Source of the DNA: Shinisaurus crocodilurus
Taxonomy: Eukaryota; Chordata; Lepidosauria; Squamata; Shinisauridae
Direction of reading: 5' to 3'
NCBI GenBank assembly: GCA_021292165.1
Contig: CM037878.1
Location: forward strand, 256,419,921 to 256,483,920
Length of the DNA: 64,000 nucleotides
This document shows positions 33,327 through 45,453 of the stretch, piece by piece. Made by a program: the position numbers and the translations under genes. The stretch's first letter is position 1, and each line of letters begins with the position of its first letter. The notes below the pieces were generated by a model. That model made no database searches, had not been told where the DNA came from, and saw only the letters and a program-made list of their open reading frames with translations.

Positions 33327-34349
33327 CAAAGTGGAAGGCTTCTGAGACCATGAACACTTGTAGGAAATGAGTTCTGATCTTTCACCGGGTCTTTCATTCA
33401 TAAATGCCCTGAGAAGCATGAAGTCCAGATGAAACAAAACAAGATGCAATGGAGTATATGAGTGGTATTTTAAAGAATAACTCTGATCTTTGCTGTTTCA
33501 AATCACACAAGAGCCACGGCCATGGTTGTAAGTTCTCATGCAGTTACTGTAACAGCACTATCAAATATAGTACGTAAGTGAAAATATATACCTTCGATTC
33601 GTGTGGAACGCTAATAAGCGAGAGCCCTGCTGACTTCCAGTGATTCTGTCATGATAGACATCTTGATGAACTCTCCTTCTGGCTCATTCTCTGTATTGAT
33701 CTGCACCCCTTGCCCCTTCTAATATAGTCATCACTTCCTTCACATGCAGGTGAAAGGTGTGTGTGTGGGGGTGAAAGTAGGTGGCACAGGCCATATTAAT
33801 CAGCATGGAAGCTAGAGAGTCAGAGATAAGTACCAAATATGTCTGTGTCCAATGGCCTCAATAATAAAAAGTGTTGCCACTTGATGGCCTTTCAGAGATC
33901 AAATTGGAATTAGTTCTGCAGCTGTGATCTGAAAGGCTGCCCACAGGATTTATGGGACAATGTAGAGCCAGCAAGCAGGGCCTAAGATATGAACAATGGA
34001 TTATGCCTGTGGTATTCTAGTGCTTTTTATTACTTCGTCAGACATTACAGCCTAGGCCAGGACTTTGTAGGGGGCAGCATTTATGATGCAAAATCAGGGG
34101 GAAGGAGCTTCCTCTTCACATCAGTGCCCTGGTGTAACACCAATTTGATTATTTGGAAGGAAGGCCTCAGGCTAGGGATTTCCAAGGATGGGCCAAGCAA
34201 GAGGGTCCAGTCATGGCAGCAGGAGAAGAGTTTTAGAAGTAGACTGGCCCCACGTCTAAGAGAGTAGCAAACCAATCAGGGTCTGCCTCAGATAAAAGAA
34301 TTTGGAGTACCATTAAAGGGAGCCAAAATATCATTTTTAAAAGTTTATT

Positions 34350-36030
34350 ATTTTAGATAGATAGATGGATGGTCGGGCTGATGGACACACAGACTCATAA
34401 CTGGGAGGCATTTGGATTCTAGCTCTCTAGGAATTCTAAACATTCCCTAGCTTTCTGTTTAAATTGAGACAACAGACAATGTGGTATTTCAATGTGCAGG
34501 ACTGAAAATTTTTCAGCAGCTACACTTAAATTGATTTAGAGCAGGTTTCCCTTGCTGTTTGATTTAATTATTATTTGAATTGGGTATTGTCTAGAAGTCA
34601 TGCAAACCAAGAAGAGATTTTTTTTAAAAAAAGGTAAATATGTTACCAAAATCAGCAGTTCCTGTTCTAACACCTCATCAGAATCCAAGGGAAGCACATT
34701 AAACAGACACCTGATGGATACAACATACTGCTTGGGTCATGCACTAAGAAAAGGGCCATGGATATCTATGGCACAGTTGCCAAAGGAATAAGATTGATTT
34801 AAAATAACTTCACAGACTTTTATGAGACATTCTTTATGTGTCTCATTTAAGGAAATTGGCAATTCGTGACCTGTGACTCATATGCTTCTCCTCTTGCAGA
34901 GACACCATATATTGAAAATCTCTTTCATTGTACATCCTCTTGTAGCCATCATTTGACTCTAGAAATCAAAAATGATTTCACACAAACACACACACACACA
35001 CATACATCTCCACATGTGCATTACTTAACTAACGAGTGAGTGAGGTGGGAAGCATTCCTCTTTTGATATTTTGGTAAGGTAGGAACAAATTTCACACTGC
35101 CTATTTAAGTGCCAACCAGCTGCACTAAAGAATGTCACGGCTTGTGGGTGTGCTAATTGGAACCTGCCCAGGCTGGCATTAAAAGGCTAAGCAGCCTTGG
35201 CCATGTGTCCTTGGAAGGCAGATATTTTTCTTCTTCTTCCCATATTGGATTTGGACAGCTCATTGTTTCATGCACAGCAATCCTCTGTTTTACAAATGAT
35301 CAAAAAGTGAGACATGGCTCTAATTGATCCTTATAACAGAATCCCTCTACATATTGATTTCCATTTTGTACCAAGCAATGTACGTTCCAACTATTACAGA
35401 CACCGCAGATATGTTTTGCAGGTTTCTCCATTTAATGAACCACATCACAGCAATCTCTCTCAAAAAGCAGTACAAGATGAACTAACAACTCATCCCATTT
35501 GCCTTTTGTTGCCCACCCCTGAGTAACTACATCTTACTGCAGCCAGGCAGATAATTGCAAAATGGTATTACAATATTTTCCCCAATAAGATTTTATAAAA
35601 TGCTCTCACCCCTACTGCCTTTTGTTATCACTGAACAGGTTCCAAAGTGAATTTACCTGTAGGACAGAAAGAGTCAGAAACCCTTCATTTATTACAGTTT
35701 TCCCCTGCCCAACTCCAAGGAGTTCAGGGCAATATGTATCAGCTTCAATCCAACTCAGTTGGGCATGCTAAAATCCACTGGTTGTGATGTGCATGAGCAT
35801 GTATGACCCTGCATCAGATTTTGGCCATGGTGCCCCCCCCCGTACCAATGTTATTCTCACAAGTCTGTCGACTTGTGTAGATGTAGGAGACAACACTGGG
35901 CTAGATGAATCCATGGTCTGGCGCAGTATAAATCAACTACATCTGTCCTTGGCACTGAAGGCTTATTGAAGACTCTCTTGGTTAGCACCCCTATGCGAAG
36001 AGCATTTTTAATAGATATTTGAAAGCACGC
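34350..36030. other. Intergenic, nothing assigned
   Basis: Includes a short GATA-type run near 34357 and a (CA)n near 34984-35000. A low-repeat piece (35100-35250, tgccaaccagctgcac, gtgctaattggaacc) could be conserved but is not supported further. Confidence 0.3.
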
Positions 36031-36312
36031 TTAGGATCAAACCACACAATAATGTTAAACTACGTAGTGTGCAGGTGCTCCTCTTGCTTTTTTTTTATTC
36101 CAAAGTGGGGCCCACGATCCAGAGCAGGATTGGTATGGGGAAGTTTAATCCTTCTCAGCTCCTCTGCTCACCAAAACTCCCCCTTCTCCCACACAGCAGT
36201 TTTAAAAAGCCTCCATTGGCACCAATGGAGGCCTTTTTTCTTATATAATTCTGTAAAGAGGGCATTGGGGGGGGGGCATTTGGAGAGGGAATGCACAGTA
36301 GTTCTGATCCAG

Positions 36313-36315
<3 letters not shown>

Positions 36316-36344
<29 letters not shown>
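36316..36344 (+). repeat. (CA)n microsatellite
   Basis: About 14 CA units, inside an unclassified stretch (36030-36425) that begins gatcaaaccacacaataatg and ends tttggccctaag. It may be another MITE related to 13121-13451. Confidence 0.9.
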
Positions 36345-36884
36345 CGTGCTGGCTGTTTATTAAGAAAATCAGCCACACAAGGCAAGACCACATGACATGA
36401 CCATTATCACATCTAGTTTGGCCCTAAGTTGCATCACTTCAAGGTGCCTGCAGAACAGATGAATGAAGAATATACTCTACCCTGAGATAATGGGGTGGTT
36501 TTTTTTAATGCTCTCCATGCCCTAAATAGCTACTTTTAAAATATTTTGAAGACAAAATATAGACCCTAATCACTATGTAAAATTATTTCGATATGACTCC
36601 TCAAATTAGTGTTATTCTTTCTTGAAATATAATGAAATAAGCAGTTTAGCTCAGGCTTAAGGATACACACCAGGTTTTTGTGCTATTTTTTTGTTATAAA
36701 TTAGATAGAAATGACACTTCTACAAATAAAATATGGGGGGGGGAGAAGAGAGATTTTGCCTAAGAAGACTAAAAGTTTTGGTCCTTTTTTCTATTACAAA
36801 AAAAAGGTGACTAAGGAGGGACATGGTAGCAGCTTATCAAATTATGCATGGTGTGGAGAAAATAGATACAGAGTGGGGTTTTTT

Positions 36885-37125
36885 AAAATTATTATTATTA
36901 TATTTATACCCTGCCTTTTTTCCTGCAAGGAACCCAAGGCTGCTTACATAATCCTCCTCCTCCTCTCCATTTTATCCTCACAATAACCCTGTGAGGTAGG
37001 TTAGGCTGAGAGTCAGTGACTGGCCCAAAGTCACCCAGTGAGTTTCATGGCTGAGCGGGGACTAGAACCCGAATCTCCCAAGTCCCAGTCCAACACTCTC
37101 ACCACTACGCCACACTGGCTCCCAG
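36885..37125 (-). mobile_element. Sauria SINE
   Basis: Minus strand: gagccagtgtggcgtagtg head, gggttctagtccccgctca (box B region), gtgactttgggccagtcac block, and tail ggaaaaaaggcagggtat. Near full length. Confidence 0.93.
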
Positions 37126-37141
37126 TGCTGCGTTAATCACT

Positions 37142-37530
37142 TTCTTATAATACTAGAACCCAAAGTCATCCAATCAAATTGATGGTGGGAGATTCATTCA
37201 GGACAAACAAAAGGAAATACTTCTTCACTCAGTGCATAGTTAAACTATTGAATTCTCTTCCATACGATGTGGTATTGGCCACCAACTTAGATTGCTTTAA
37301 AAGGGGATCACTCTAACAATGACTACTGGTCATAATGGCTGGATGCATCCTCCATATTCAAAGGCAATATACCACTAAATACCAGTTGCTGAAGAGGAAT
37401 AATGCAAGAGGGCTACTGCTCTCATGTCCTGCTTGTGGGCTTTCCATGGGCATCTAGTTGGCCACTTTGGGAAATGGGATGTTGGACCAGATGGACTTTG
37501 GTTTGATCCAGCAGGGCTCTTTGCATATTG
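37142..37530 (+). mobile_element. LINE 3' end of CR1/L3-like type
   Basis: Contains ttcattcaggacaaacaaaag, tacttcttcactcagtgcat, ttgaattctcttccatacg and ggccactttgggaaatggg in the order of a squamate CR1/L3-type ORF2 end and 3' UTR. It ends gatccagcagggctctt. Several stops. The antisense copies at 265, 20580 and 22078 look related. Confidence 0.7.
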
Positions 37531-37609
37531 GAGTGAACAAACCCTCCTAAGGCTTTTTGTTGATCTTAGCCAAGTTCTTTCACAAAGTTCACATCCCCCT
37601 CAAAATTCC

Positions 37610-38060
37610 TCAGATTTATTTATTTTATTTATTTACAACATGCATATACCATTCTGCATCTAAACAGATTCGGGGACAGTGAACTACAAAAGAAAAAAGG
37701 AGTTAAACAGCATATTAAAAGTTTTTAAGAAATAGAATATCATAAAAACTGTGGCTGGTCAATCGAGGAAGGTTTCTTGAAATAAAGATGTCTTCAGCAG
37801 GTGCTGAAAACAACACAGTGCTGTTGCCTCCCTGCCTGACCTCCAGAAGCAAGGAGTTTCACAGAAAGAGAGCCACCACACTGAAGGATCTCAGTGACCA
37901 GGTAGGTTGATAAGGGAGAAGGTGCTCTCTCAGCAGGTATCCTGGTCCTAAGTTGTTTAAGGCTTTATACACTAGTAGCAAAACCTTAAACCTGGCCTGG
38001 TCACAAACAGGCAGCCAGTGCCATATTCCAATGCCACATTCCATTGCCACATTCCCATTG
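37610..38060 (-). mobile_element. L2 LINE C-terminal fragment
   Basis: The minus strand encodes WHWLPVCDQARFKVLLLVY and KALNNLGPGYLLREHLLPY, the conserved L2 ORF2 C-terminus. An antisense-oriented 3' UTR and a TTTA-rich tail lie at the left end (37615-37640). It continues into the open frame at 37859-38119 but is not a host gene. Confidence 0.85.
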
Positions 38061-38119
38061 ATCTGAACAGGAAAACTCTGGAGAAAATGCCCATAGCTTG
38101 AAAAACAGCAGCAACACAC

Positions 38120-39900
38120 ACCACTTTTTCTTGTACTTTTCAGTGCATTTTAAAAGGTTTCTTATCAAAGTCTCTTGAATCAGTCTCTCACTCTGATACC
38201 ACCTATCTCATATGTTAATGCATGCAGCATCTTGACTTTCAACCCCTTGACAAAGCAGGTGAACAACATCTCAACAAGTGAACCACTCCTAACACCCATC
38301 AGCCTTCTGCAGTCATTTGCTGTGCTTGCCCTAGTGCAGGCTAAAATACAAATGTCAGGGTTCCAGTCATTTAAACGAGTAAGCAAAGAAATAAATCACA
38401 AAGAAAGAAGTGGTAGCCTATTTCTTCTAGGAATGATGAATCATGGTCTATGGCCCTGACACGTGTATCCATGTCCCTTTATTTTCTCCTAATTCCCCTA
38501 CACTTTCTTTCACCACCCCTACCAGGCTTAGGTGATGTGCAGTGGTTTCAGATCAGTACTTTAGATTCTTCTGAGTCAAACCCTGGTATCCTCAATATTT
38601 GTTCCCAGCATGTAAGTGGTGCCTCATGCTGTTCCCCTCTGTGACCTCAATATCCAATTCCTGTTCCCCTTCGTTGCTTCAGTTGCAGGAATAATACCTT
38701 GTGTAGTACAGATAATACCCTGCAACATCTCACCAATACATGAGGTAGCACTGATCTCTTCCATCACACGCACACAGAGAGCACTCTGCTGATAGAGGTG
38801 CTTTGTACAACCAGCACGTTCAGCTAACACAAAGGGCTGAACAGCATGCCTTTTCTCTGAATTATTCTGTTCGTTCCATACAGTTTTGACTGAAGGGGTT
38901 AAGTGGGCAGTAGAGATGTGGTTGCAGCCAAGGTGTGAAACATATGGACTCATGTGTGTCGTGTTCTAACACCTGTTACAGTTAGGTATAAACAAAAATG
39001 TGTCCATCATCATTTCTTCCTTCCCCTTTCCAAACTAAATGGATGTGTACAGCCATCCTCTCAAATTTTGTTCAGCGATGTTATTCTGCAGTGCGTTTCC
39101 TTATCATCGGTCATCAACATTTCAAAACATGATTAAAGTAGAGAGAGAACAAAGGCAAACAATGCTGACTTAGGAGTTCATTCTGCGGCATTGGCATATA
39201 CAACAGTTAATGTAAAGTAATTGATTTCTGCATTAATCAGTTTGAAGATTACTGTGGTATGGTCTAAGATAAGCTTTGTTTGCGTATAGCATTTTTGTTC
39301 TTTCAACACAGGCTGGCAGGGAATGGGAGGGGAATTAATGGTAATGAAAGGATATTACATAAATTATTCCAACTGAGCCTTATGTTTCAAATGTTTTTTT
39401 CTTAATTTTAGCACTATTATTATTGTTATTATTAATGTAAGTATACCCATAGAATGAGAGCCAGGATATGCGTGCATGTTCTTCACCCATTGATGGTAGC
39501 CTTATGGAAGGACTTTCCTGTGCAAAAAAGCCACCACTGATGAATCACCACTGAGAGAATACAGCATAATGTCTGATGTCATCTCAAAGACAGTGCTTTT
39601 CGGTGGAACAGCATGTGACTGAGGCTCAGAGTCGTCAAACAGTGAGTACTGGGTAATGAAAGATCAAGTGATATAAACACAAGTGTGAGCCAGCCTTCCA
39701 CAGGTTCAACAATTATCTATATATCTGATTCTGAAGATCAAGGGCCCGATACAGAGGCTCTGCCATTAATCAGCCAATGACAAATGTATGCCACTGTATA
39801 CTCTTGCTCAAACACACACGCATCCATTGCAGTCTCCGAAACAGACTTGCATGCATATGCAGCAGAATTTCCATCTAAATCCACTTCCAGTTCCTGTGTG
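38120..39900. other. Intergenic, nothing assigned
   Basis: Several open frames of 60-110 codons overlap in opposite strands and lack protein family motifs. No repeat family recognised with confidence. Confidence 0.3.
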
Positions 39901-39904
39901 TCAG

Positions 39905-39975
39905 GAGTGGGCAACAAGCAGCCGATGGGCTGCATGCAGTCCCCCTCCCCATACTCCAGTGCGGCCCCTGTCACC
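39905..39975 (+). mobile_element. hAT MITE fragment
   Basis: Starts caggagtgggcaacaagc and continues with a gctgcatgcag core and gtgcggcccc. Only one end is recognisable. Confidence 0.5.
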
Positions 39976-40574
39976 ACGTCACCAAAAGAAAGAAAGGTAG
40001 GGCTTGTGAAAGTAATTTGCAAGCCATTTTTATAGTTCTGTGTGCTCCCATATCCCTATTCAAGTTAACGACTTCTAAATTATTTCAACCTGAAATCGTA
40101 TGTATACTCGGCCAGATGGGCGATTCATAAATGTAATAATAAATACTTACCTGGATGTGAGCCCTCTGAACTGAGTGGGACTTATTCATGAATAGATATG
40201 CAGAGGATTCAGCTCTTCATCCAACGTATTTTCTTCTCACAGGTAGAGTGTCAACAAGATATAAGTAGGTATCCTACTACCAAGGCTGACCCATACTCCT
40301 GGTTGGAATCCATTGGAGAAAAGCATGATCAAAATCAATCAAACAAACAAATTAAAATAAACACATATTTGGACTGTTTCCAAGCAGAATATTACAATAA
40401 TAAAACCATCCCATTGCAATTTAAATATGATTTCTTCATCCTAAAAGCTAGAACCTAGTTGGTCTATTTCTGTGATCTCTCTTCCTGATTCCCACACATT
40501 GCAAAAGCATATTTGAAATTTCCCTACCAAAACTCATTTCTCCCCTTTTGGAGAATTTGGCAGGAAGGTTTAGT

Positions 40575-40712
40575 GCAAGGGTGGGGAAGGTGTGGCCCTC
40601 CAAATGTTGCTGGACTCCAATTCTCATCAGCCCTAGCCAGCATGGCCAATGATCAAGGATGATGAGAGTCATACTCCAATAAAAACTGGAGGGACACAGG
40701 TACCACACCTCT
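40575..40712. mobile_element. Palindromic hAT-type MITE, degraded
   Basis: Contains gggtggggaaggtgtggcc, cattctcatcag-type arms and ggccaatgatcaaggatgatg before a diverged second arm. It belongs to the 'tgggcaac...ctccagatgtt' group common in this window. Confidence 0.65.
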
Positions 40713-40737
40713 GTTTTTTTAGTTTCTAATTGATAAT

Positions 40738-40872
40738 AGGTTGGATCCAGACGTAGTCATACTTAGAGAAGACCTACCAAAGTCAATGGGAGTTCTGTTA
40801 GCCATGACTAACTTAATTCTCATTGATTTCAATGGATCTGCTCTAAGTATGACTAGGTCTGGATACAACCCT
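40738..40872. repeat. Foldback repeat (GGTTGGATCC ends), copy 2
   Basis: Ends ggttggatccagacgtagtc and gactaggtctggatacaacc with an internal atttcaatggatctgctct. Same family as 78-210. I did not find a convincing target duplication, so the superfamily is left open. Confidence 0.7.
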
Positions 40873-41084
40873 TGTTTGTGGAAGATCTGAGAGCATGTCT
40901 TGGGTACTACTTTTTATTTATGTTTTTAGGACTACAGTTATATCTAGTGGGTCATTACAAGTCTAATATTGTTGATTATTATGGATTAGAAGAACCATGC
41001 AGAGTTCCCATATGTAAAATCATAGGGAGCATCAATAGACTACCTTTGAAGAAGATCTGAAGCTTCAGTTGATACAAAATGTGG

Positions 41085-41715
41085 CTGCTAGTCATTTTTA
41101 GAGGACAGTCCTCCATTTGAAGGGCTGCCAGAGGACTGTCCTTTCTTTTGAAGGCATCTTGTTTTGAAGGGCTGTCCACTCCAAGTCCAGTTTAAAGATA
41201 CAGGACCATCAGTAGAGAGAACAAGGGCCTTGATGTACCATCTGGACATCAGACTAAATAAAGCATACGGGTCATTTGGTCACACTCTTCCACACTATGG
41301 TGAGATACATGTACAGTCATGCCTTGGATCGAGAGCATAATTTGTTCCGGAAACGTACTTGTAATCCAAAACACTCTTATATCAAAATGAAATCACCCCC
41401 AAAAAATTTGTACAGAGATTTTTAATTTAAGCCATACTACAGTACTTGTATTGCAAGACGTTACTTGTATATCAAGTTAAAAAAAAAATAATAATAAATA
41501 TTTAAAAATTTGCTTGTCTTGCAAAACGCTCTCAAACCAAGTCACTTGCAATCCAAGGTATTACTGTACTGTATTTCTGTTTAAAATATATTTCTAAATT
41601 GGCATCTATACATATAAATTAGCATATGCATATTTTATGCAAATTGGAGCCCTCTTCTTGGTGATGCATTTCCTCTTTTTTGGTGATTCATAAGTGGTGA
41701 CTCTAGCGACTGTGT
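41085..41715 (+). repeat. Unclassified repeat, copy 2, carrying a mariner-like MITE
   Basis: Shares blocks with 28930-29320: acagtcctccatttgaagggctg, ggctgtccactccaagtcc, gtatttctgtttaaaat and ggtgatgcatttcctc. It continues on both sides of an insertion at 41314-41566. The family is not recognised; it may be a decayed LINE or LTR fragment. Confidence 0.65.
41314..41566. mobile_element. Tc1/mariner (pogo/Tigger)-like MITE
   Basis: Flanked by TA dinucleotides, with ends cagtcatgccttggatcg and ttgcaatccaaggtattactg that are partly inverted copies. The internal cttgtaatccaaaacactc and cgctctcaaaccaagtcac also pair. It is inserted in the repeat at 41085-41715. No transposase remains. Confidence 0.85.
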
Positions 41716-41734
41716 GTGTGCTGACTAGGCTGGA

Positions 41735-42150
41735 CAACTACATCAGTTGCCAATCCACTTCTAGGCCTAATTCAAAGTGCTAGGTTTAACCTATAAAGCT
41801 TTTGATGGCTTGGACCCAAGATTACCCGAAGGACTGTTTGTCTCCAGATGTTTTGCCTGGGTATTAAGATCAGCTTAGGATGGCCTGCTAAAGATGCCCC
41901 CACATGAGGAGATGAGGTGAGAGCTACAAGGTGATGGACTTTCTCAGGCGGTGGCACCCTGGTTGCAGAATTCCCTTTCCAGAAAGCGACACCTGACCTG
42001 GCACCCATTTACCATTGTTTACAGGCAAAGACCTTTTTTAGCCATTTTAATTGGTGTTTTTACTGCTAGCTGCTCTGTTTGTTTTTAATATATTTTCATA
42101 CATTTTTATTGCAGTTATGCCTGTCTTAATATGTAAGCACTTGGGAATTT
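41735..42150 (+). mobile_element. L2-type LINE 3' fragment
   Basis: The plus strand reads, with stops, as QLPIHF, then FKVLGLTYKAFDGLDPRLP and LSRKRHLTWHPF. This is the C-terminal region of L2 ORF2 (LHWLPV...FK-LTYKA pattern), followed by a 3' UTR-like stretch. It is decayed. Confidence 0.7.
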
Positions 42151-42168
42151 GATTAACTGGAGAGCTTT

Positions 42169-42213
42169 GTGCGTGTGCGTGTGCGTGTGCGTGTGCGTGT
42201 GCGTGTGCGTGTG
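42169..42213 (+). repeat. (GTGTGC)n microsatellite
   Basis: Seven perfect hexamer units. It lies in the tail region of an L2-type fragment. Confidence 0.95.
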
Positions 42214-42825
42214 CCTGATCTGAAGGACAAGATGGTGCCCTGTCCCCATTCCACATACAAAACCTGAGCCAACTGACAGCTGAATTCAGCACTGGCAATG
42301 GGACAGTGTCTTCTACTGCACTTGAAGCCAGTAGGCTGCCTCTCCATCTGCTCGCTCAGTCATAAGCCTTTCACAAAGGCGCTGTCTGAGATGTATTGGG
42401 AGAAGGCCATTAGGCAAAACAGCCAGTCAGCCCAGGCCAGCAACAAGCAAGCAATGCTATCATCAGGGCACTGTCTCAGGAGGATGGGAATGTCTGGGAA
42501 ATTCTGGGAATATATCCGGGGTGGGGCTCAGGAGGAATGGCCAGAGGGGCTGCCACTGTCATCCACACACCACTCAGCATCAACTGCCTCACTCTGTCTA
42601 ATGGTAAGGCCAGCCCTGCAAAGTCTAATATTGTTAACTATTATGGATTGGAACCATTCTGTCTGGAAAGCGATGGTTCCCAGAGAAAACTTCTTTACAC
42701 AAAAAGAGCATGGCCTTAGGGTTAGAAACCAAAAAAGAAAGAAAAGGTGCCCGTGCCTTTACTTTTTGGAAGACTCGTGAGTTTAATTCAATTATGTATG
42801 CCAATGCTAAAATCATCAGACTTCT

Positions 42826-43050
42826 CGGTCTTTATTATTGATTGATTGATTTGATTTGTACCCTGCCTTTCTACAAAAAAAAAAAAGGCACTCAAGGTGG
42901 CTTACAGGCAAAAATAAAATTGATTAAAATCATAAAATACAGTAAAACACAGTAAGAACATAACAATTACAGAAGAAGAAGAAGAAGAAGAAGAAGAAGA
43001 AGAAGAAGAAGAAGAAGAAGAAGAAGAAGAAGAAGAAGAAGAAGAAGGTA
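42826..43050 (-). repeat. LINE/SINE tail fragment followed by (GAA)n
   Basis: The plus strand has tttgtaccctgcctttctac and aaggtggcttacaggc, the antisense of a squamate retroelement tail. About 25 uninterrupted AGA/GAA units follow at 42972-43046. The poly-serine frame on the minus strand comes only from this microsatellite. Confidence 0.85.
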
Positions 43051-43953
43051 CCCAAATCCAACAGACCCACTTACACGCCAAAGTCCTTCTTGAATAAAGT
43101 GGTCTTTGCCTGCCGGTGGAAGGACAGCAGAGAGGGAGCAAACCTAGCCTTTGTACCAACTCTGTTACTTCCCTGCCAACTTAATGCTACTACCAGCATT
43201 TAAAGCTCTGTGCCTTGCCAGCTTCCATATCACTAGTCTCATCTCCTTTACAGAGCTCATCTGCTATTGGCTCTTTTTGTCTTCCATTCTCCCACTTCTG
43301 CTTCAAGACTTTTAGCATCCTGCTTCCTGCGCTTGGAAACAGCTCCACTTCAACATCGTTCTAAGACCCCTCTGTCTCTTCTTTCATATCTCTCCTCAGG
43401 TTGTTTCTATAATCATATTCTGCAAAACCTTTCCTGAACTGTAACAGCTTCACTTTTCCCAGTGTGTTATGTTATGTGTTAATCATACCCAACCCTCACC
43501 TTTCCAACCTTAGTTCTGTACTTCTCAGATCATAAGCACTTGGGGAAGGACCCCATGAAATTTCTTTCCTTGATACTGCAATAAAGTGCATACATAATTA
43601 CCAAATGGAATATGTGAAAGAAGTTATAACATCGAAAGGGGAGGGGAATCTTTTGTATGTCTAATGTTCAAGGCTTAATACTCAAAACACAGTTGAGGTG
43701 GTAAATCTGTGCCTGTACAGGTACCACTTCAGACTCCTCCCATGATTAAGTGCTCCTCCATAAAATTCCTTGTTCAATGAAAACTAGGTGTTGGGGCAGG
43801 TTCTTTTGAGCTCAGCCTTCTCTGAGACAAAGAAAACTAAAATGTTGTAGAGAACACTAGTCTAGAATCCTGGCCACAAATTTTTTAATAAAGAAAAAAT
43901 AATTTTAAAAATGGCATCCGTAGTGTCTATGGGGCACCCAAATGGCCAATTCA

Positions 43954-44120
43954 GATTCATAGATTCATAGGATCATAAAGTTGGAAGGGGCCTACAAGGT
44001 CATCGAGTCCAACCCCCTGCTCAGTGCAGGAAACTAGAGGAGGGGTCTCCCATCCAAGTAATAACCAGGCCTGACCCTGCTTAGCTTTCCACGCTCAGAC
44101 AAGCTGAGCCAGCATGAGCT
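43954..44120 (-). mobile_element. SINE with 5S rRNA-like head and CR1 tail
   Basis: Same structure as 51537-51686: on the minus strand a 5S-like block (ggaaagctaagcagggtc, tacttggatgggagacc) runs into a CR1 3' terminus ending in repeated tatgaatctatgaatc. The 3' end is better preserved than in the 51.5-kb copy. Confidence 0.88.
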
Positions 44121-45378
44121 AAATTTGGCCCTTTTGGCACTCCATAGTTGCTGCAGAGTGCCAAAAAGAGCTGGCTGCCTCTCTGAGGTCACAAATCAGC
44201 CTTGGAGAGGAGGAAAAGGGGTGTGCCGGGGGGCGGGGAGGAGAGGAGAGGCTGTTGGAGCCAACAGCTTACGCAGTATCCAAATGGCACTCCAGCCTCC
44301 TTCCCTCCCCCTCCATCAGTGGAGGCTCGTCATACAGTGCAAACGGTGGGGGGGGGCACCTATCCTGTCCTGCCTAACCTTCTTCCCATTGCTTGTGTCC
44401 CAGACCTTGTTTCCCTCCATAGGATGCAATGTAAAGTGGTCGGTAGCAGCAGTGCAACACTGTTCTTCTTTACTTCCTGCTTTGGCTAGGGGGAACACTG
44501 GGCATGTGCAACAAGTTTCACATGCTCAGAACATTCCCCCAGGAACTGCTGTTTTGTCTGTGTGGGGGGTTTCTATGCAAATACCTGTAGGGGAAGAGAA
44601 GGCTTTTCAGGGAGGGGCCAGGGCTGCCTGTTCCTTCACCAGCCAAAAGCCTGGATTACTCCAGAGTGCCCTCTGGCTGTGAGCTGTAGAGCAAAAACCG
44701 ATTGGTTGTTCTCCCTCCCTCCCTTCATCTGTCTCATGGGTATAGGGGCAAAGGGGAGTCAGTCCTCAGCCAATCAGACATCTGGAAAATCTACCCATCT
44801 CACTTACACCATACCACATGACTGGAGCCTGTGCATCTGGACAGACTAATTGTTTGAGAAGGAGAAGGGTGAGAAACAGAGAAAGACACACTTGCTGAAT
44901 GATGTGCGTTTGGGATGATTATTTATGTAGCTTCTCAAACCCATGAAGCATGTGTAGCTTAACCCAATCCCCGTGGCATTGAATGGAGGGGGGGGGGGAG
45001 TCCTGTGACTGCTGCTTCCATTGCGGCTCTTTACATGGCCTCACACTTGCTCACCAGCCAGTTCTGTTGTCTGGAAGTGAGAAAGTGCTGTCACAATGCT
45101 ATTGTATTGTTGTTCGGTTGAGCATCCTGTTCTGAAGGAACAGGCTCTTTTCTTCTTGAGCTTAGCAGAGAGAGAAGAGCAAGTAACTAGCAATGAGATC
45201 ACAGTCATAATCTTTTAGAAAATACTGTTTATGTCAGACTGTGTGTGTGTTGTGCTTGCTGGGGCAGTGGCCACACACAGACACCACCTCAGCTCACCTC
45301 AGATTCAAGCATCTCCCAAAATGGCATTTATAAGTCATTACTTTCATTCGTTTTCTTTTGTTTATGCTGCTATTTTTA

Positions 45379-45453
45379 CAGTGCAATCTTATACATGTCT
45401 ACTCAGAAGTAAGCTCCATTGAGTTCAATGGGATTGTGTATAGGATTGTAGCC
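45379..45453. mobile_element. Short PIF/Harbinger-like MITE
   Basis: 75 bases between two TTA trinucleotides, with ends cagtgcaatcttataca and tgtataggattgtagcc. The interior is ctactcagaagtaag and ttgagttcaatggga. It is a compact foldback of a kind common in squamate genomes. Confidence 0.7.

Noticed and set aside
40950..42660. Shared 25-base string (tctaatattgtt...ttatggatt) at 40963 and 42625
   Set aside because: Too short and without matching flanks to define a repeat copy; noted only.
42902..43159. Serine-rich frame
   Set aside because: It comes from the (GAA)n microsatellite.
44125..44682. 185-codon frame on the plus strand
   Set aside because: It begins beside a SINE, overlaps other frames, shows no domain, signal or splice context, and has repeat-like content. 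Chance frame.
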